From: Neptuniibacter caesariensis | Lineage (GTDB): Bacteria; Pseudomonadota; Gammaproteobacteria; Pseudomonadales; Balneatricaceae | Direction of reading: 5' to 3' | DNA: 64,000 nucleotides | Assembly: GCF_000153345.1 (NCBI RefSeq) | Contig: NZ_CH724125.1 | Location: forward strand, 509,738 to 573,737 | Part shown: piece by piece, positions 17,509 through 26,191 of the stretch | Position numbering within the stretch: the first letter of the stretch is position 1 | How the letters are laid out: every line of letters begins with the position of its first letter | Translations under genes and position numbers: made by a program | Notes under the pieces: generated by a model | What the model was told of the DNA's origin: nothing | What the model saw: only the letters and a program-made list of their open reading frames with translations | Database searches by the model: none

Positions 17509-18477
17509 CTACTCTTTAGCGCGTTTGTGCGTGTACATATTCTTATCGGCTTGTTCTATAAGCGAGACAAGAGAAATGTTCTGTTTTGGATGAGCTATCA
17601 CATGGCCAAAACTCAGCGAGGTTTTCTCCAGAAAGGTTTTGTTTCTCGCAGTTTGATCGAATTTCTCTGATAGCCTTGAACAAAAATTTTCTATATCACT
17701 TTCATCTTCTACCAAAAGCATCACTAAGAACTCATCTCCTCCGACTCTGGCAATAATGTCACTATCACGGCTCGTCATTGACAAAAGATCTGAAACTGTA
17801 GTCAGGCAGGTATCACCGGCTTTGTGGCCATGTTCATCATTGGTGATTTTCATATTGTCGATATCTATAAAAACGATACCGATCAATTTTTCAAAACGAT
17901 GGGCGTCTTTTAGCCGTTGCTCCGCCAAGTGATTGAAACCTCTCCGATTGTTGATTCCTGTCAGTTCGTCAGTTAAAGCAAGGCTTTTCAGCTCTTCATA
18001 TTGATAAACCATTTTAAGGTCGGCGTTTATTAGATCACGAAACTGTTCAAGAAGCTTAAGGAAGGGTTCGTCATAATCGGTTTTCTTTGTGTCGATGACA
18101 CAGATGGTGCCGAATAGGTTTCCATCGGGCCAGTAGATTGGCAGGCCAAGATAAGACCTTACTGGACCTTTGCATACCGGGTCTGCATCGGACCATTGCG
18201 CATCATTAGCAGGATCATTCACATATAAGCCTTTGCCGGTTTCAATAATTTTTCGGCAAAAGCTTTTCATCTCCCAGGGCCAACTGGAATCCTGTTGAAG
18301 AAAATTATCTTCATTGAGGCTCGCACGCACGGCATTAAATTCACCTTGTCTGAACTGCACTATGGTTCCGCAAGCTGAATGGTAAAGTTCAGCCATCAGA
18401 TCAACAGTACGCTGCCATTTGTCCAGATCCAGGGAGTTTGGTTTTTTACGTGAAATACAAGTTTGGGAATCGAGCAT
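17509..18477 (-). CDS. GAF-GGDEF diguanylate cyclase
   Basis: Makes cyclic di-GMP from two GTP in the cytoplasm. The 322 residues hold an N-terminal GAF sensor (about 30-165, with YLGLPIYWPDGNLFGTICVID) and a C-terminal cyclase domain. The catalytic motif ARVGGDEF lies near residue 247, preceded five residues earlier by RDSD, the RxxD inhibitory site, so product feedback is expected. No membrane segment is present. It is divergent from a hybrid kinase whose GAF domain has the same GTICxI signature, suggesting a shared signal. Confidence 0.92.
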   Translation of the reverse strand: MLDSQTCISRKKPNSLDLDKWQRTVDLMAELYHSACGTIVQFRQGEFNAVRASLNEDNFLQQDSSWPWEMKSFCRKIIETGKGLYVNDPANDAQWSDADPVCKGPVRSYLGLPIYWPDGNLFGTICVIDTKKTDYDEPFLKLLEQFRDLINADLKMVYQYEELKSLALTDELTGINNRRGFNHLAEQRLKDAHRFEKLIGIVFIDIDNMKITNDEHGHKAGDTCLTTVSDLLSMTSRDSDIIARVGGDEFLVMLLVEDESDIENFCSRLSEKFDQTARNKTFLEKTSLSFGHVIAHPKQNISLVSLIEQADKNMYTHKRAKE

Positions 18478-18672
18478 AGGCTGTCCACTTTATGACGAAC
18501 ATCCCTATCCATTTTTTATAAGTATGATTGTAGTTTGAGTGAGATCAAGTAGAAGAGTTCATTTGAAAATCTAAAAGTAGAATTGGCATTCACTACTGGC
18601 TCAACTACTGTTTCTCATATACGGTTTATTCAATGATTATTGTCAGTTCAGTGAAGCTCTCAAGGGATGAAT

Positions 18673-20685
18673 ATGATTTCGGCTCAATTACCGGGCAATG
18701 AAGAACAGCGTTTAGAAGAGCTCTATAGTTACGACATTTTGGATTCCGCTGATGAGAAGGAATTTGATGATCTAACTCAGTTGGCGTCTGAGATATGCGA
18801 TACCCCGATCGCTTTAATTAGTTTGATAGATCCTGAGCGACAATGGTTCAAATCCCGCGTTGGGCTTGATGCTACTGAAACGTCGCGCGATATTGCCTTC
18901 TGTTCCCATGCTATCTTGCAGGAAGATGTTTTTGAAGTTGAAGACACCTTAAAAGATGCCCGGTTTGCTGATAATCCACTGGTTACGGGCTCACCCAATA
19001 TTCGTTTTTATGCGGGGGCTCCGCTGATTACCCCCTCAGGTTTGGCTTTAGGCACAATCTGCACAATCAGTAATGAACCTAAAACCTTAACGGATTGGCA
19101 ACGTAACGCGCTTGTTGTATTGCGAAATGAGGTGATCTCCAGACTAGAACTGCGCAAAAAGATTAAACAATTAGAAAGTGCGAATCAGTACAAATCGATC
19201 TTTGTTTCTAATGTCAGTCATGAGATCCGAACGCCGATGAACGGGGTCATGGGGTTGATAGATCTTCTCTTAGAAACGCCTTTGAATGATAAACAGCTGC
19301 GCTATGCCCAGGCTATTAAACGCAGTGGAGATTCCCTGTTAAGAGTGATCAACGATGTGCTGGACCTGTCCAAAGTTGAAGCAGGCAAGCTTACCATCGA
19401 GAAAGCAGAGTTTAATCTGGGTGAAGTGGTTGATGATTTAACCGAATGTTTCTCTCCATTAGCCACTGAAAAAAAACTTGAGCTTCGAACAGATATCCAA
19501 CTGAAATCGGATCGGTTTATTGGCGATCATTACCGGCTAAAGCAGATTCTTAATAACCTATTGAGTAATGCCATTAAGTTCACTGATAAAGGCTGGACGG
19601 CTTTACGAATTAAAGTGGTAAGCGAAACGGATGACCAGGCGACGCTTAAATTCTCCGTTTCTGATACAGGCTTAGGTCTTTCTGAAAAACAGCAATCGCA
19701 ATTGTTTAAACGTTTCCAGCAAGCGAATGAAACCATAACCCGGGAGTTTGGTGGGAGTGGTTTGGGTTTAAGCATCTGTAAACAACTATTAGCGCTTATG
19801 GATGGCGACATAGGGGTTAAGAGCGAACCAGGTAAAGGGTCGACTTTCTGGTTTACCCTGCCGTTACAGGTGGTTCGCGAAGAACCGGCCGTGGAAGAAC
19901 TTACAGAAACACCCGACAATTTTGCCGGAAAGGTTTTGGTTGTAGAAGACAATCGCGTAAACCAGATTGTTGCAAAAGGGGTGTTAGAGAAATTAGGCCT
20001 GGAAGTTGAGCTTGCAGAGAACGGTGCTGTAGGTATGACTAAGCTGCGTGATAATTACTATGACTTGGTATTTATGGATTGCCACATGCCTGTTATGAGT
20101 GGCTTTGAGGCGACTAAAGGTATTCGAAGCCCCAACTCTTTAGTTCATAACCCTGGTATTCCTATTATCGCAATGTCAGCTAATGCGATGGATACAGATA
20201 TCGAACAATGTTATGAAGTCGGTATGGATGGCTTTACAGCGAAACCTTTAGAACGGGAAAAAATTAAAGAAGTACTCAGTAAATATCTTAGCCCTGTACA
20301 AGCCAAAGAGAGCCCAAGTGCTAGTGAAGACATTTTTACCAGCCTGGATAGTTATCCGGTCCTGAATAAGCGTACGGTTAAAGGGCTAAAACTTAGTACC
20401 AACCACTTAAAGGTGATGTTCAGAACGTTCCTGGATACCACTCCCCAAGAGATAAACCGTCTCAGTCAGGCGTTGATTGAGAATGATGTCGAAACTGTTC
20501 GTTCCATCGCTCATTCCATCAAGGGTTCTGCACGGATGTTGGGTGGAGAGCAGTTGGGTGCTCTGGCGCAATTTATTGAGAGCAATGCTGATTTGGGCAA
20601 TGAATTACCAGTCAGGAAGATCATTGGTCAATTAGATAGCTGTTTCGATGCGTTTGAAGATTCGTTGAATATACCGGACGCTTGA
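18673..20685 (+). CDS. GAF hybrid sensor histidine kinase with receiver and Hpt domains
   Basis: A cytoplasmic phosphorelay protein of 670 residues. The order is GAF (about 20-165), HisKA with the phospho-histidine in VSHEIRTPMNG (about 182), HATPase (LLSNAIKFTDKG, DTGLGLSE, GGSGLGLSI, about 285-405), receiver (VLVVEDNRVNQ through FMDCHMPVMSG, about 422-545) and a C-terminal Hpt domain (AHSIKGSARMLGG, His near 614). All four phosphorelay stations are intact apart from a separate response regulator. I preferred the ATG at 18673 because AAGGG is well spaced from it and too close to the ATG at 18667. It is divergent from the GGDEF gene. Confidence 0.93.
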   Translation: MISAQLPGNEEQRLEELYSYDILDSADEKEFDDLTQLASEICDTPIALISLIDPERQWFKSRVGLDATETSRDIAFCSHAILQEDVFEVEDTLKDARFADNPLVTGSPNIRFYAGAPLITPSGLALGTICTISNEPKTLTDWQRNALVVLRNEVISRLELRKKIKQLESANQYKSIFVSNVSHEIRTPMNGVMGLIDLLLETPLNDKQLRYAQAIKRSGDSLLRVINDVLDLSKVEAGKLTIEKAEFNLGEVVDDLTECFSPLATEKKLELRTDIQLKSDRFIGDHYRLKQILNNLLSNAIKFTDKGWTALRIKVVSETDDQATLKFSVSDTGLGLSEKQQSQLFKRFQQANETITREFGGSGLGLSICKQLLALMDGDIGVKSEPGKGSTFWFTLPLQVVREEPAVEELTETPDNFAGKVLVVEDNRVNQIVAKGVLEKLGLEVELAENGAVGMTKLRDNYYDLVFMDCHMPVMSGFEATKGIRSPNSLVHNPGIPIIAMSANAMDTDIEQCYEVGMDGFTAKPLEREKIKEVLSKYLSPVQAKESPSASEDIFTSLDSYPVLNKRTVKGLKLSTNHLKVMFRTFLDTTPQEINRLSQALIENDVETVRSIAHSIKGSARMLGGEQLGALAQFIESNADLGNELPVRKIIGQLDSCFDAFEDSLNIPDA

Positions 20686-20705
20686 ATGCTTTAATTGGAC
20701 ATGCA

Positions 20706-21590
20706 TTAACTGTTCAAAAGCTCAAGCACATTCTCGGCCAGATATTCGATGAGCATTCGGACCTTAGGGGAAAGAAAACGGTTATTAGGATAGAGTGCCC
20801 AGATCCCTTCATCTTCAGGCTGAAACGTATTTAGTACAGGTATGAGACATCCTGTTTTGAAGTGCTGCTGAATGTAGTAATCCGGCAGTTGTACAAGGCC
20901 AAGGCCCTTGAGAGCAGCATCTGTTAGCGCAAGCCCGCTATTAAAGCGAATATTACCTTTGACGCGGATATTCCTTTCTTGCCCTGATTCCTGAAAGCGC
21001 CAAAACTCTAATGTTCCCAGTAAACAATTATGTTTATCCAGCTCCTGAATTAGGTGCGGAGTTCCATGCTTGGCCAGGTAATCAGGAGAGCCACAGACCT
21101 GAAGTTTTCGTGATGCCAGGCGTTTGGCCATCATACTTGAGTCCTCCAGCTTACCCAGACGAATTGCCAGATCATAACCCTCTTTTACCAGATCGACCTT
21201 CTGATTGGTGAAGTGTATTTCAACTTCGAGAGCAGGATATTTAGCAATGAACTCGCTCACCAAGGGCGCAATCTTACTTTCACCGAATGTGGTAGGGGCG
21301 GTCATCCGGAGTTTCCCCTTAGGAACAGTTTGGTGCTGGGTAATAGCTCTTTCTGCTTCTTCAAGGCCTTCAATAAGCGGTTTGCAGTGATGGTAATAGA
21401 CCTGGCCTGCTTCAGTAATCGTCACTTTACGGGTGGTCCGATAGAACAGCTTAACCGCTAGCCGGTCTTCAAGTTCACTTATTTGGCGGCTCACTTGTGC
21501 TGTTGAGATCCCCAGTAGTTTGGCAGCAGATGTAAAGCTACTTGTTTCCGCGACCGCCATGAACTCAGACACGCCTTCCCAGTTAAACAT
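20706..21590 (-). CDS. LysR-family regulator, probable regulator of formaldehyde detoxification
   Basis: A 294-residue regulator with an N-terminal winged helix (about 1-60, including TSSFTSAAKLLGISTAQVSR) and a co-inducer domain. RLAVKLFYRTTRKVTITEAG is typical of the CrgA/AaeR-like branch. It is divergent from adhC-fghA with a 135-base gap containing a perfect TAATGCATTA palindrome (21658-21667) inside a longer AT-rich dyad, a plausible operator. LysR genes are often adjacent to class III alcohol dehydrogenase genes, so control of this pair is likely but inferred. The ATG at 21590 is preferred over a GTG nine bases upstream. Confidence 0.85.
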   Translation of the reverse strand: MFNWEGVSEFMAVAETSSFTSAAKLLGISTAQVSRQISELEDRLAVKLFYRTTRKVTITEAGQVYYHHCKPLIEGLEEAERAITQHQTVPKGKLRMTAPTTFGESKIAPLVSEFIAKYPALEVEIHFTNQKVDLVKEGYDLAIRLGKLEDSSMMAKRLASRKLQVCGSPDYLAKHGTPHLIQELDKHNCLLGTLEFWRFQESGQERNIRVKGNIRFNSGLALTDAALKGLGLVQLPDYYIQQHFKTGCLIPVLNTFQPEDEGIWALYPNNRFLSPKVRMLIEYLAENVLELLNS

Positions 21591-21668
21591 TGTTACCACA
21601 CAGAAAAAGTAATTTGATTAATTGAAGATTATCACTGTGGGGTAATTAACTACAATGTAATGCATTAA

Positions 21669-22856
<1,188 letters not shown>

Positions 22857-22882
22857 GCATCTTAAGTCACAAGGATGAACTC

Positions 22883-23722
22883 ATGTCTTTAGAGATATTG
22901 AATGAAAACAGATGCTTTGGCGGGTGGCTTAAACAACTAAGCCACCCTTCGGAAAAGCTGAACTGTTCTATGCGCTTCAGTATTTATCTGCCACCGAATG
23001 CGTCGGAGCAGCATAAAGTTCCGGTAGTGTATTGGCTCTCAGGCTTAACCTGCACAGATGAAAACTTTATGCAGAAGGCAGGCGCTCAGCGTATTGCTGC
23101 GGAATTGGGTATTGCACTGGTGGCACCGGATACCAGCCCAAGAGGTGAGACGGTGCCAGATGATCCCGAAGGTGCATACGATTTTGGCTTGGGCGCTGGC
23201 TTTTATCTAAACGCTACCGAGGCCCCCTGGAACAAGCATTACCTGATGTACGATTACATTACGGAAGAGCTTCCGGCATTAGTCGAAAGCTTATTCCCCG
23301 TATCAGAGTTGCGTGCTATTTCAGGACATTCCATGGGAGGGCATGGTGCTATTACGATTGCCCTGAAGAACCCTGAACGCTTTAAATCAGTGACTGCGTT
23401 TAGCCCAATCTGCAATCCGATGAGCTGCCCATGGGGTGAGAAAGCACTGAGTGGTTATTTGGGTGAAGATCGAGCCCAATGGACGGATTATGACAGTACC
23501 TACCTGTTGAGCTGCTGTGAAGATCAAATACCGATGCTGGTGGATCAGGGCAGTGCCGATCAGTTTTTGGCCGAGCAGCTAAAACCTGAAACATTATTAT
23601 CGGCCGCGCCTGAAGGGTACCCTTTAGATTATCGGTTACAGGAAGGCTACGATCACAGTTACTACTTCATCGCGAGCTTCATTGAAGATCACTTGAGGTT
23701 TCATTCAAAGTATCTTTTGTAA
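22883..23722 (+). CDS. fghA: S-formylglutathione hydrolase
   Basis: Hydrolyses S-formylglutathione to formate and glutathione, completing the pathway started by the dehydrogenase upstream. It is a 279-residue alpha/beta-hydrolase of the esterase D family. The nucleophile is in [10 protein letters not shown] (about residue 148), the oxyanion region in [13 protein letters not shown], and the catalytic His in YDHSYYF near residue 260. AAGGA lies eight bases before the ATG. The stop codon overlaps the first unit of the 10-bp repeat field, so that field forms its 3' UTR. Confidence 0.95.
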   Translation: MSLEILNENRCFGGWLKQLSHPSEKLNCSMRFSIYLPPNASEQHKVPVVYWLSGLTCTDENFMQKAGAQRIAAELGIALVAPDTSPRGETVPDDPEGAYDFGLGAGFYLNATEAPWNKHYLMYDYITEELPALVESLFPVSELRAISGHSMGGHGAITIALKNPERFKSVTAFSPICNPMSCPWGEKALSGYLGEDRAQWTDYDSTYLLSCCEDQIPMLVDQGSADQFLAEQLKPETLLSAAPEGYPLDYRLQEGYDHSYYFIASFIEDHLRFHSKYLL

Positions 23723-23930
23723 GGCGGATAAGGGCGGATAAGGGCGGATAAGGGCGGATAAGGGCGGATAAGGGCGGATAAGGGCGGATAAGGGCGGATA
23801 AGGGCGGATAAGGGCGGATAAGGGCGGATAAGGGCGGATAAAGGCGGATAAAGGCGGATAAGGGCGGATAAAGGCGGATAAAGGCGGATAAAGGCGGATA
23901 AGAGCGGATAAGGGCGGATAAGAGCGGAAG
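23721..23930. repeat. Tandem 10-bp repeat, 21 units
   Basis: Twenty-one uninterrupted units of consensus AGGGCGGATA, each exactly 10 bp, starting in the fghA stop codon. The variants are AAGGCGGATA (unit 1 and several later units) and AGAGCGGATA near the distal end; the last unit is AGAGCGGAAG. Early units are identical and later ones diverge, as expected for slippage-driven growth at the fghA side. Ten-base spacing puts every unit on the same face of the helix. Read on the minus strand it gives an open frame of repeated [10 protein letters not shown], which I treat as accidental. Confidence 0.95.
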
Positions 23931-23938
23931 ATGTAGCT

Positions 23939-24150
23939 GCTTTTAGTTGATCCTCGCAGCATTCAGCCGCTTCTATCTGTTTTAGCTGATTCTCGCAGCA
24001 TTCAGCTGCCTCCATCCGCTTATAGCTGATCCTCGCAGCATTCAGCTGTCTCTGTCCGCTTTTAGCTGGTCCTCGCAGTATTCAGCCGCCTCTATCTGCT
24101 TTTAGCTGACCCTGGCAGCTTTGAACGGCCTCTACCCGTTTCCAGCTGCC
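23939..24150. repeat. Tandem ~40-bp repeat, five units plus a partial one
   Basis: Units at 23939-23978, 23979-24017, 24018-24057, 24058-24097 and 24098-24137, with a partial unit to 24150. The consensus begins GCTTTTAGCTGATCCTCGCA and ends GCATTCAGCCGCCTCTATCT. The units have diverged at several positions, and the fifth is the most different. The array fills the space between the 10-bp repeats and the stop of the convergent LysE gene. No inverted symmetry strong enough for a REP element is visible inside the unit. Confidence 0.9.
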
Positions 24151-24159
24151 TTTAAGCAA

Positions 24160-24783
24160 TCAATGTCTACTAATAAGGTAAGCACCAGCCCCCGCCATAA
24201 TTGATCCTGCACTTCTGTTCAGACGTTTAACTGCCGCTTCTGATTTAAACCAGCGACGTGCTTTACTGGCGAAGACTGCGATCATCATCAAACCCAGCAT
24301 TAAGCCGATCAGTGTCAGGAATGAAGCGAATACAATATCGGCATTACTGAGCACTGTCAGATCCATAAAGGTTGGCAAAAACGCGATGTAGAACAGTATC
24401 ACCTTAGGGTTTGAAGCAGAGATGAGGAAACCCTGAAGAAAACCCAGCGCCATACCTTTTTTCTTACCTTCGGGATCGTTTTCCATCGCTTCTAAATCCA
24501 GCGGAGCATTCCACATCTTCCAGCCGAGATAGACAAGATAGATTGCGCCGACGACTCGGATAACTGTAAACAGTTCGCTCCAGTTATTGGCGATAACGGC
24601 CAGGCCAAAACAAGCCGCAATCAGGTAAAGGATATCACTGATCGTCATACCTAAAGCGAGCATTAAGCAAGAGCTGGCGCCATTGGTCAGGGCGCGAGCA
24701 AGAATGGCAAAAACGCCAGGACCTGGGGTAATGCCAAAGATAAAAATAGCGATAAAGAAAGAGATTGCACTCTCTATAGTCAT
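24160..24783 (-). CDS. LysE/RhtB-family amino-acid exporter
   Basis: An inner-membrane exporter of amino acids or similar metabolites. Its 207 residues carry about six hydrophobic segments, the usual size for this family. The start AISFFIAIFIFGITPGPGVF contains the family hallmark TPGP, and the middle has GAIYLVYLGWKMW and GFLISASNPKVILFY, also typical. I chose the ATG at 24783 because it places TPGP at the standard distance from the N terminus. The C-terminal end reaches to the 40-bp repeats. The substrate is not readable from sequence. Confidence 0.88.
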   Translation of the reverse strand: MTIESAISFFIAIFIFGITPGPGVFAILARALTNGASSCLMLALGMTISDILYLIAACFGLAVIANNWSELFTVIRVVGAIYLVYLGWKMWNAPLDLEAMENDPEGKKKGMALGFLQGFLISASNPKVILFYIAFLPTFMDLTVLSNADIVFASFLTLIGLMLGLMMIAVFASKARRWFKSEAAVKRLNRSAGSIMAGAGAYLISRH

Positions 24784-24856
24784 TTTTAAATTCCAGATAT
24801 GCATTAGAGCCCGGATGCTTGTTTAGCGGGCTCAAAATAATGAGTAATCGGTTAGA

Positions 24857-25663
24857 TTAACTACCTAAAAGATTTAATACCAGTCCTCGGCTTGCATTTG
24901 CTTGAGCTTGAATCGCAATTCCAACTTCTTGTTGTATCAAAGCGGAAGAACGTTCTGATATAGCACGGGCATAATCAGTATCACCAATACGTGAGGCTGA
25001 TTCAGCCTGGCTGAGGCTGGACTGGCTTAGGTTGTTAATTGTGCTGTCGAGTCTGTTCTGGCTGGCGCCAATTTCACCGGACACTGTACCGAGGAAATCT
25101 TGCGCTGAATCAAGAATATCCAGAGCCCCAGCGTCACTAATGTTCAGAGAAAACAGCCCTTGATTCTCCAACTCACCGGCTACATTGAAGGTATTAATGT
25201 TCTGACCGTCATCGGCATCAGGACCGGTTTGCAAGCGTAACTGCCCATCTTCAGCTAATAGGGACTGGCCATTGAAAGTAGAAGAATCCAGCGTGTCGCG
25301 GATACCTTCCAAGAGCGCATCAGCTTCACTTTGCAGGGCGGCTCGATCACTGTCATTGAGAATGCCGTTTTGCGACTGTATAGAAAGCTCACGTATTCTT
25401 TGCAGCGAATCATTAACCTGATTGACACCACCATCGGCTATTTGTAGCGCTGAAACACCATCCAGACTATTTCTGATCGCTGTGTTGTTGCCTAACACTT
25501 CGCTTTGAAGGTCAATCAGCACCTGAAGGCCTGCAGGATCAACCGCTGAACTATTAATGCGCTGACCGGAAGCAAGCTGCTTTTCGTTTTCATCGATTCT
25601 GTTTTGAATCTGATTAAACTGATTGTAGGGGCTTGTACTGAAGCCTGTCGGATTAATAGGCAT
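24857..25663 (-). CDS. Orphan flagellin-like protein
   Basis: A 268-residue protein with both conserved flagellin ends. The N-terminal D0/D1 helix includes QLASGQRINSSAVDPAG, the counterpart of the RLSSGLRINSAxDDAAG block, and the C-terminal helix ends in ANASRGLVLNLLGS. The middle is short and there is no variable D2/D3 domain. The very start (PINPTGFSTSPYNQFNQIQ) lacks the usual INTN motif. No other flagellar gene is in the window. It may be an alternative filament subunit, a hook-associated relative or a secreted protein. GGAG lies nine bases before the ATG, and a sigma-S-like -10 element lies 36 bases upstream. Confidence 0.85.
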   Translation of the reverse strand: MPINPTGFSTSPYNQFNQIQNRIDENEKQLASGQRINSSAVDPAGLQVLIDLQSEVLGNNTAIRNSLDGVSALQIADGGVNQVNDSLQRIRELSIQSQNGILNDSDRAALQSEADALLEGIRDTLDSSTFNGQSLLAEDGQLRLQTGPDADDGQNINTFNVAGELENQGLFSLNISDAGALDILDSAQDFLGTVSGEIGASQNRLDSTINNLSQSSLSQAESASRIGDTDYARAISERSSALIQQEVGIAIQAQANASRGLVLNLLGS

Positions 25664-25698
25664 GGGCAGCTCCTGATACGCCGCTTATTTTCTATCCA

Positions 25699-25709
25699 TT
25701 AAGTATAGC
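25699..25709 (-). promoter_or_regulatory. Sigma-S-like -10 element of the flagellin gene
   Basis: The minus strand reads GCTATACTTAA, matching the extended -10 consensus KCTAYACTTAA of RpoS-dependent promoters. It is 36 bases before the flagellin ATG, leaving a leader of about 30 bases. I see no sigma-28 (FliA) pattern there. Confidence 0.5.
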
Positions 25710-25744
25710 TGGAACGGTGGCAGTAGGAGTTGATTTCTGTTCAT

Positions 25745-25769
25745 AAAAAATGGCGCAACAGGTGCGCCA
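25745..25769 (-). terminator. Minus-strand intrinsic terminator upstream of flagellin
   Basis: TGGCGCA (25751-25757) pairs with TGCGCCA (25763-25769); on the minus strand the stem is followed by TTTTTT. It would stop transcription coming from the transporter gene at 26192-27577 before the flagellin promoter. Confidence 0.7.
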
Positions 25770-25808
25770 GAAATCTTGCAATGGAATATAAACGGAAGAG
25801 TGTATTAA

Positions 25809-26072
25809 GGAACCTGCGAATAGGTCTCATGCTTTCTCAGTGGACTATAGAACGGCCATGTGCGCGAAAGTCAGTGCAGCGAAATGTCTAGACCTTTTCA
25901 AACTGACTGACAAGGCAGATGGCCGTTATAAATTCCACCCTACGGGGCTTGCAGAGCAAACGAATCGCTTTGTTAATAATTTTCGCCAGGCAACCAGCAT
26001 GACTGTAATTATTGCCGCGCGCTTCACTTGCTCTGTAAGCCTGAGGCGCATAGGACCTTGTTCGTAGGTTCC
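25809..26072 (+). ncRNA. Structured RNA of unknown class, copy 2
   Basis: Paralogue of the element at 816-1080, 264 nt against 265. The closing helix GGAACCTGCGAA (25809-25820) pairs with TTCGTAGGTTCC (26061-26072) with one G-U pair. Next inside, AGGTC, TGC and CTCAG can pair with CTGAG, GCA and GACCT. Further helices are AACGGCCAT (25851-25859) with ATGGCCGTT (25919-25927), GTCAGT (25870-25875) with ACTGAC (25902-25907), CAGAGCAA (25952-25959) with TTGCTCTG (26028-26035), and AATAAT (25975-25980) with ATTATT (26008-26013). Each of these internal helices differs in sequence from copy 1 yet stays paired. The neighbours (orphan flagellin, DASS transporter) differ completely from those of copy 1, arguing for a free-standing RNA over a cis-regulatory leader. 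Confidence 0.8.
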
Positions 26073-26080
26073 TCTCACTC

Positions 26081-26119
26081 AAAGGTTTCAGGCAAAAGAA
26101 GCAAACCCTGAAACCCTTT
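26081..26119 (+). terminator. Hairpin after structured RNA copy 2
   Basis: GGTTTCAGG (26084-26092) pairs with CCTGAAACC (26107-26115), extended by AAA/TTT. It begins nine bases after the RNA's closing helix and is followed by CTTTCG, a weak T-run. It is the likely plus-strand end of the RNA transcript. Confidence 0.5.
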
Positions 26120-26191
26120 CGATAATAAGAGGTTAAGATTGCAGTTTATACACTGCATTAGTTCCATTATAAATTGTGTGTCTATAGCTGA

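Noticed and set aside
23721-23930. DnaA-box cluster or replication origin
   Set aside because: TTATCCGCC differs from TTATCCACA at two positions, and no origin genes or AT-rich unwinding region are next to it.
23701-24015. Minus-strand open frame encoding repeated [10 protein letters not shown]
   Set aside because: It is a by-product of the 10-bp repeat, which stays open in more than one frame on that strand. It has no ribosome binding site and overlaps the fghA stop.
23721-24150. CRISPR array
   Set aside because: The units are directly adjacent with no unique spacers, and no cas genes are present.
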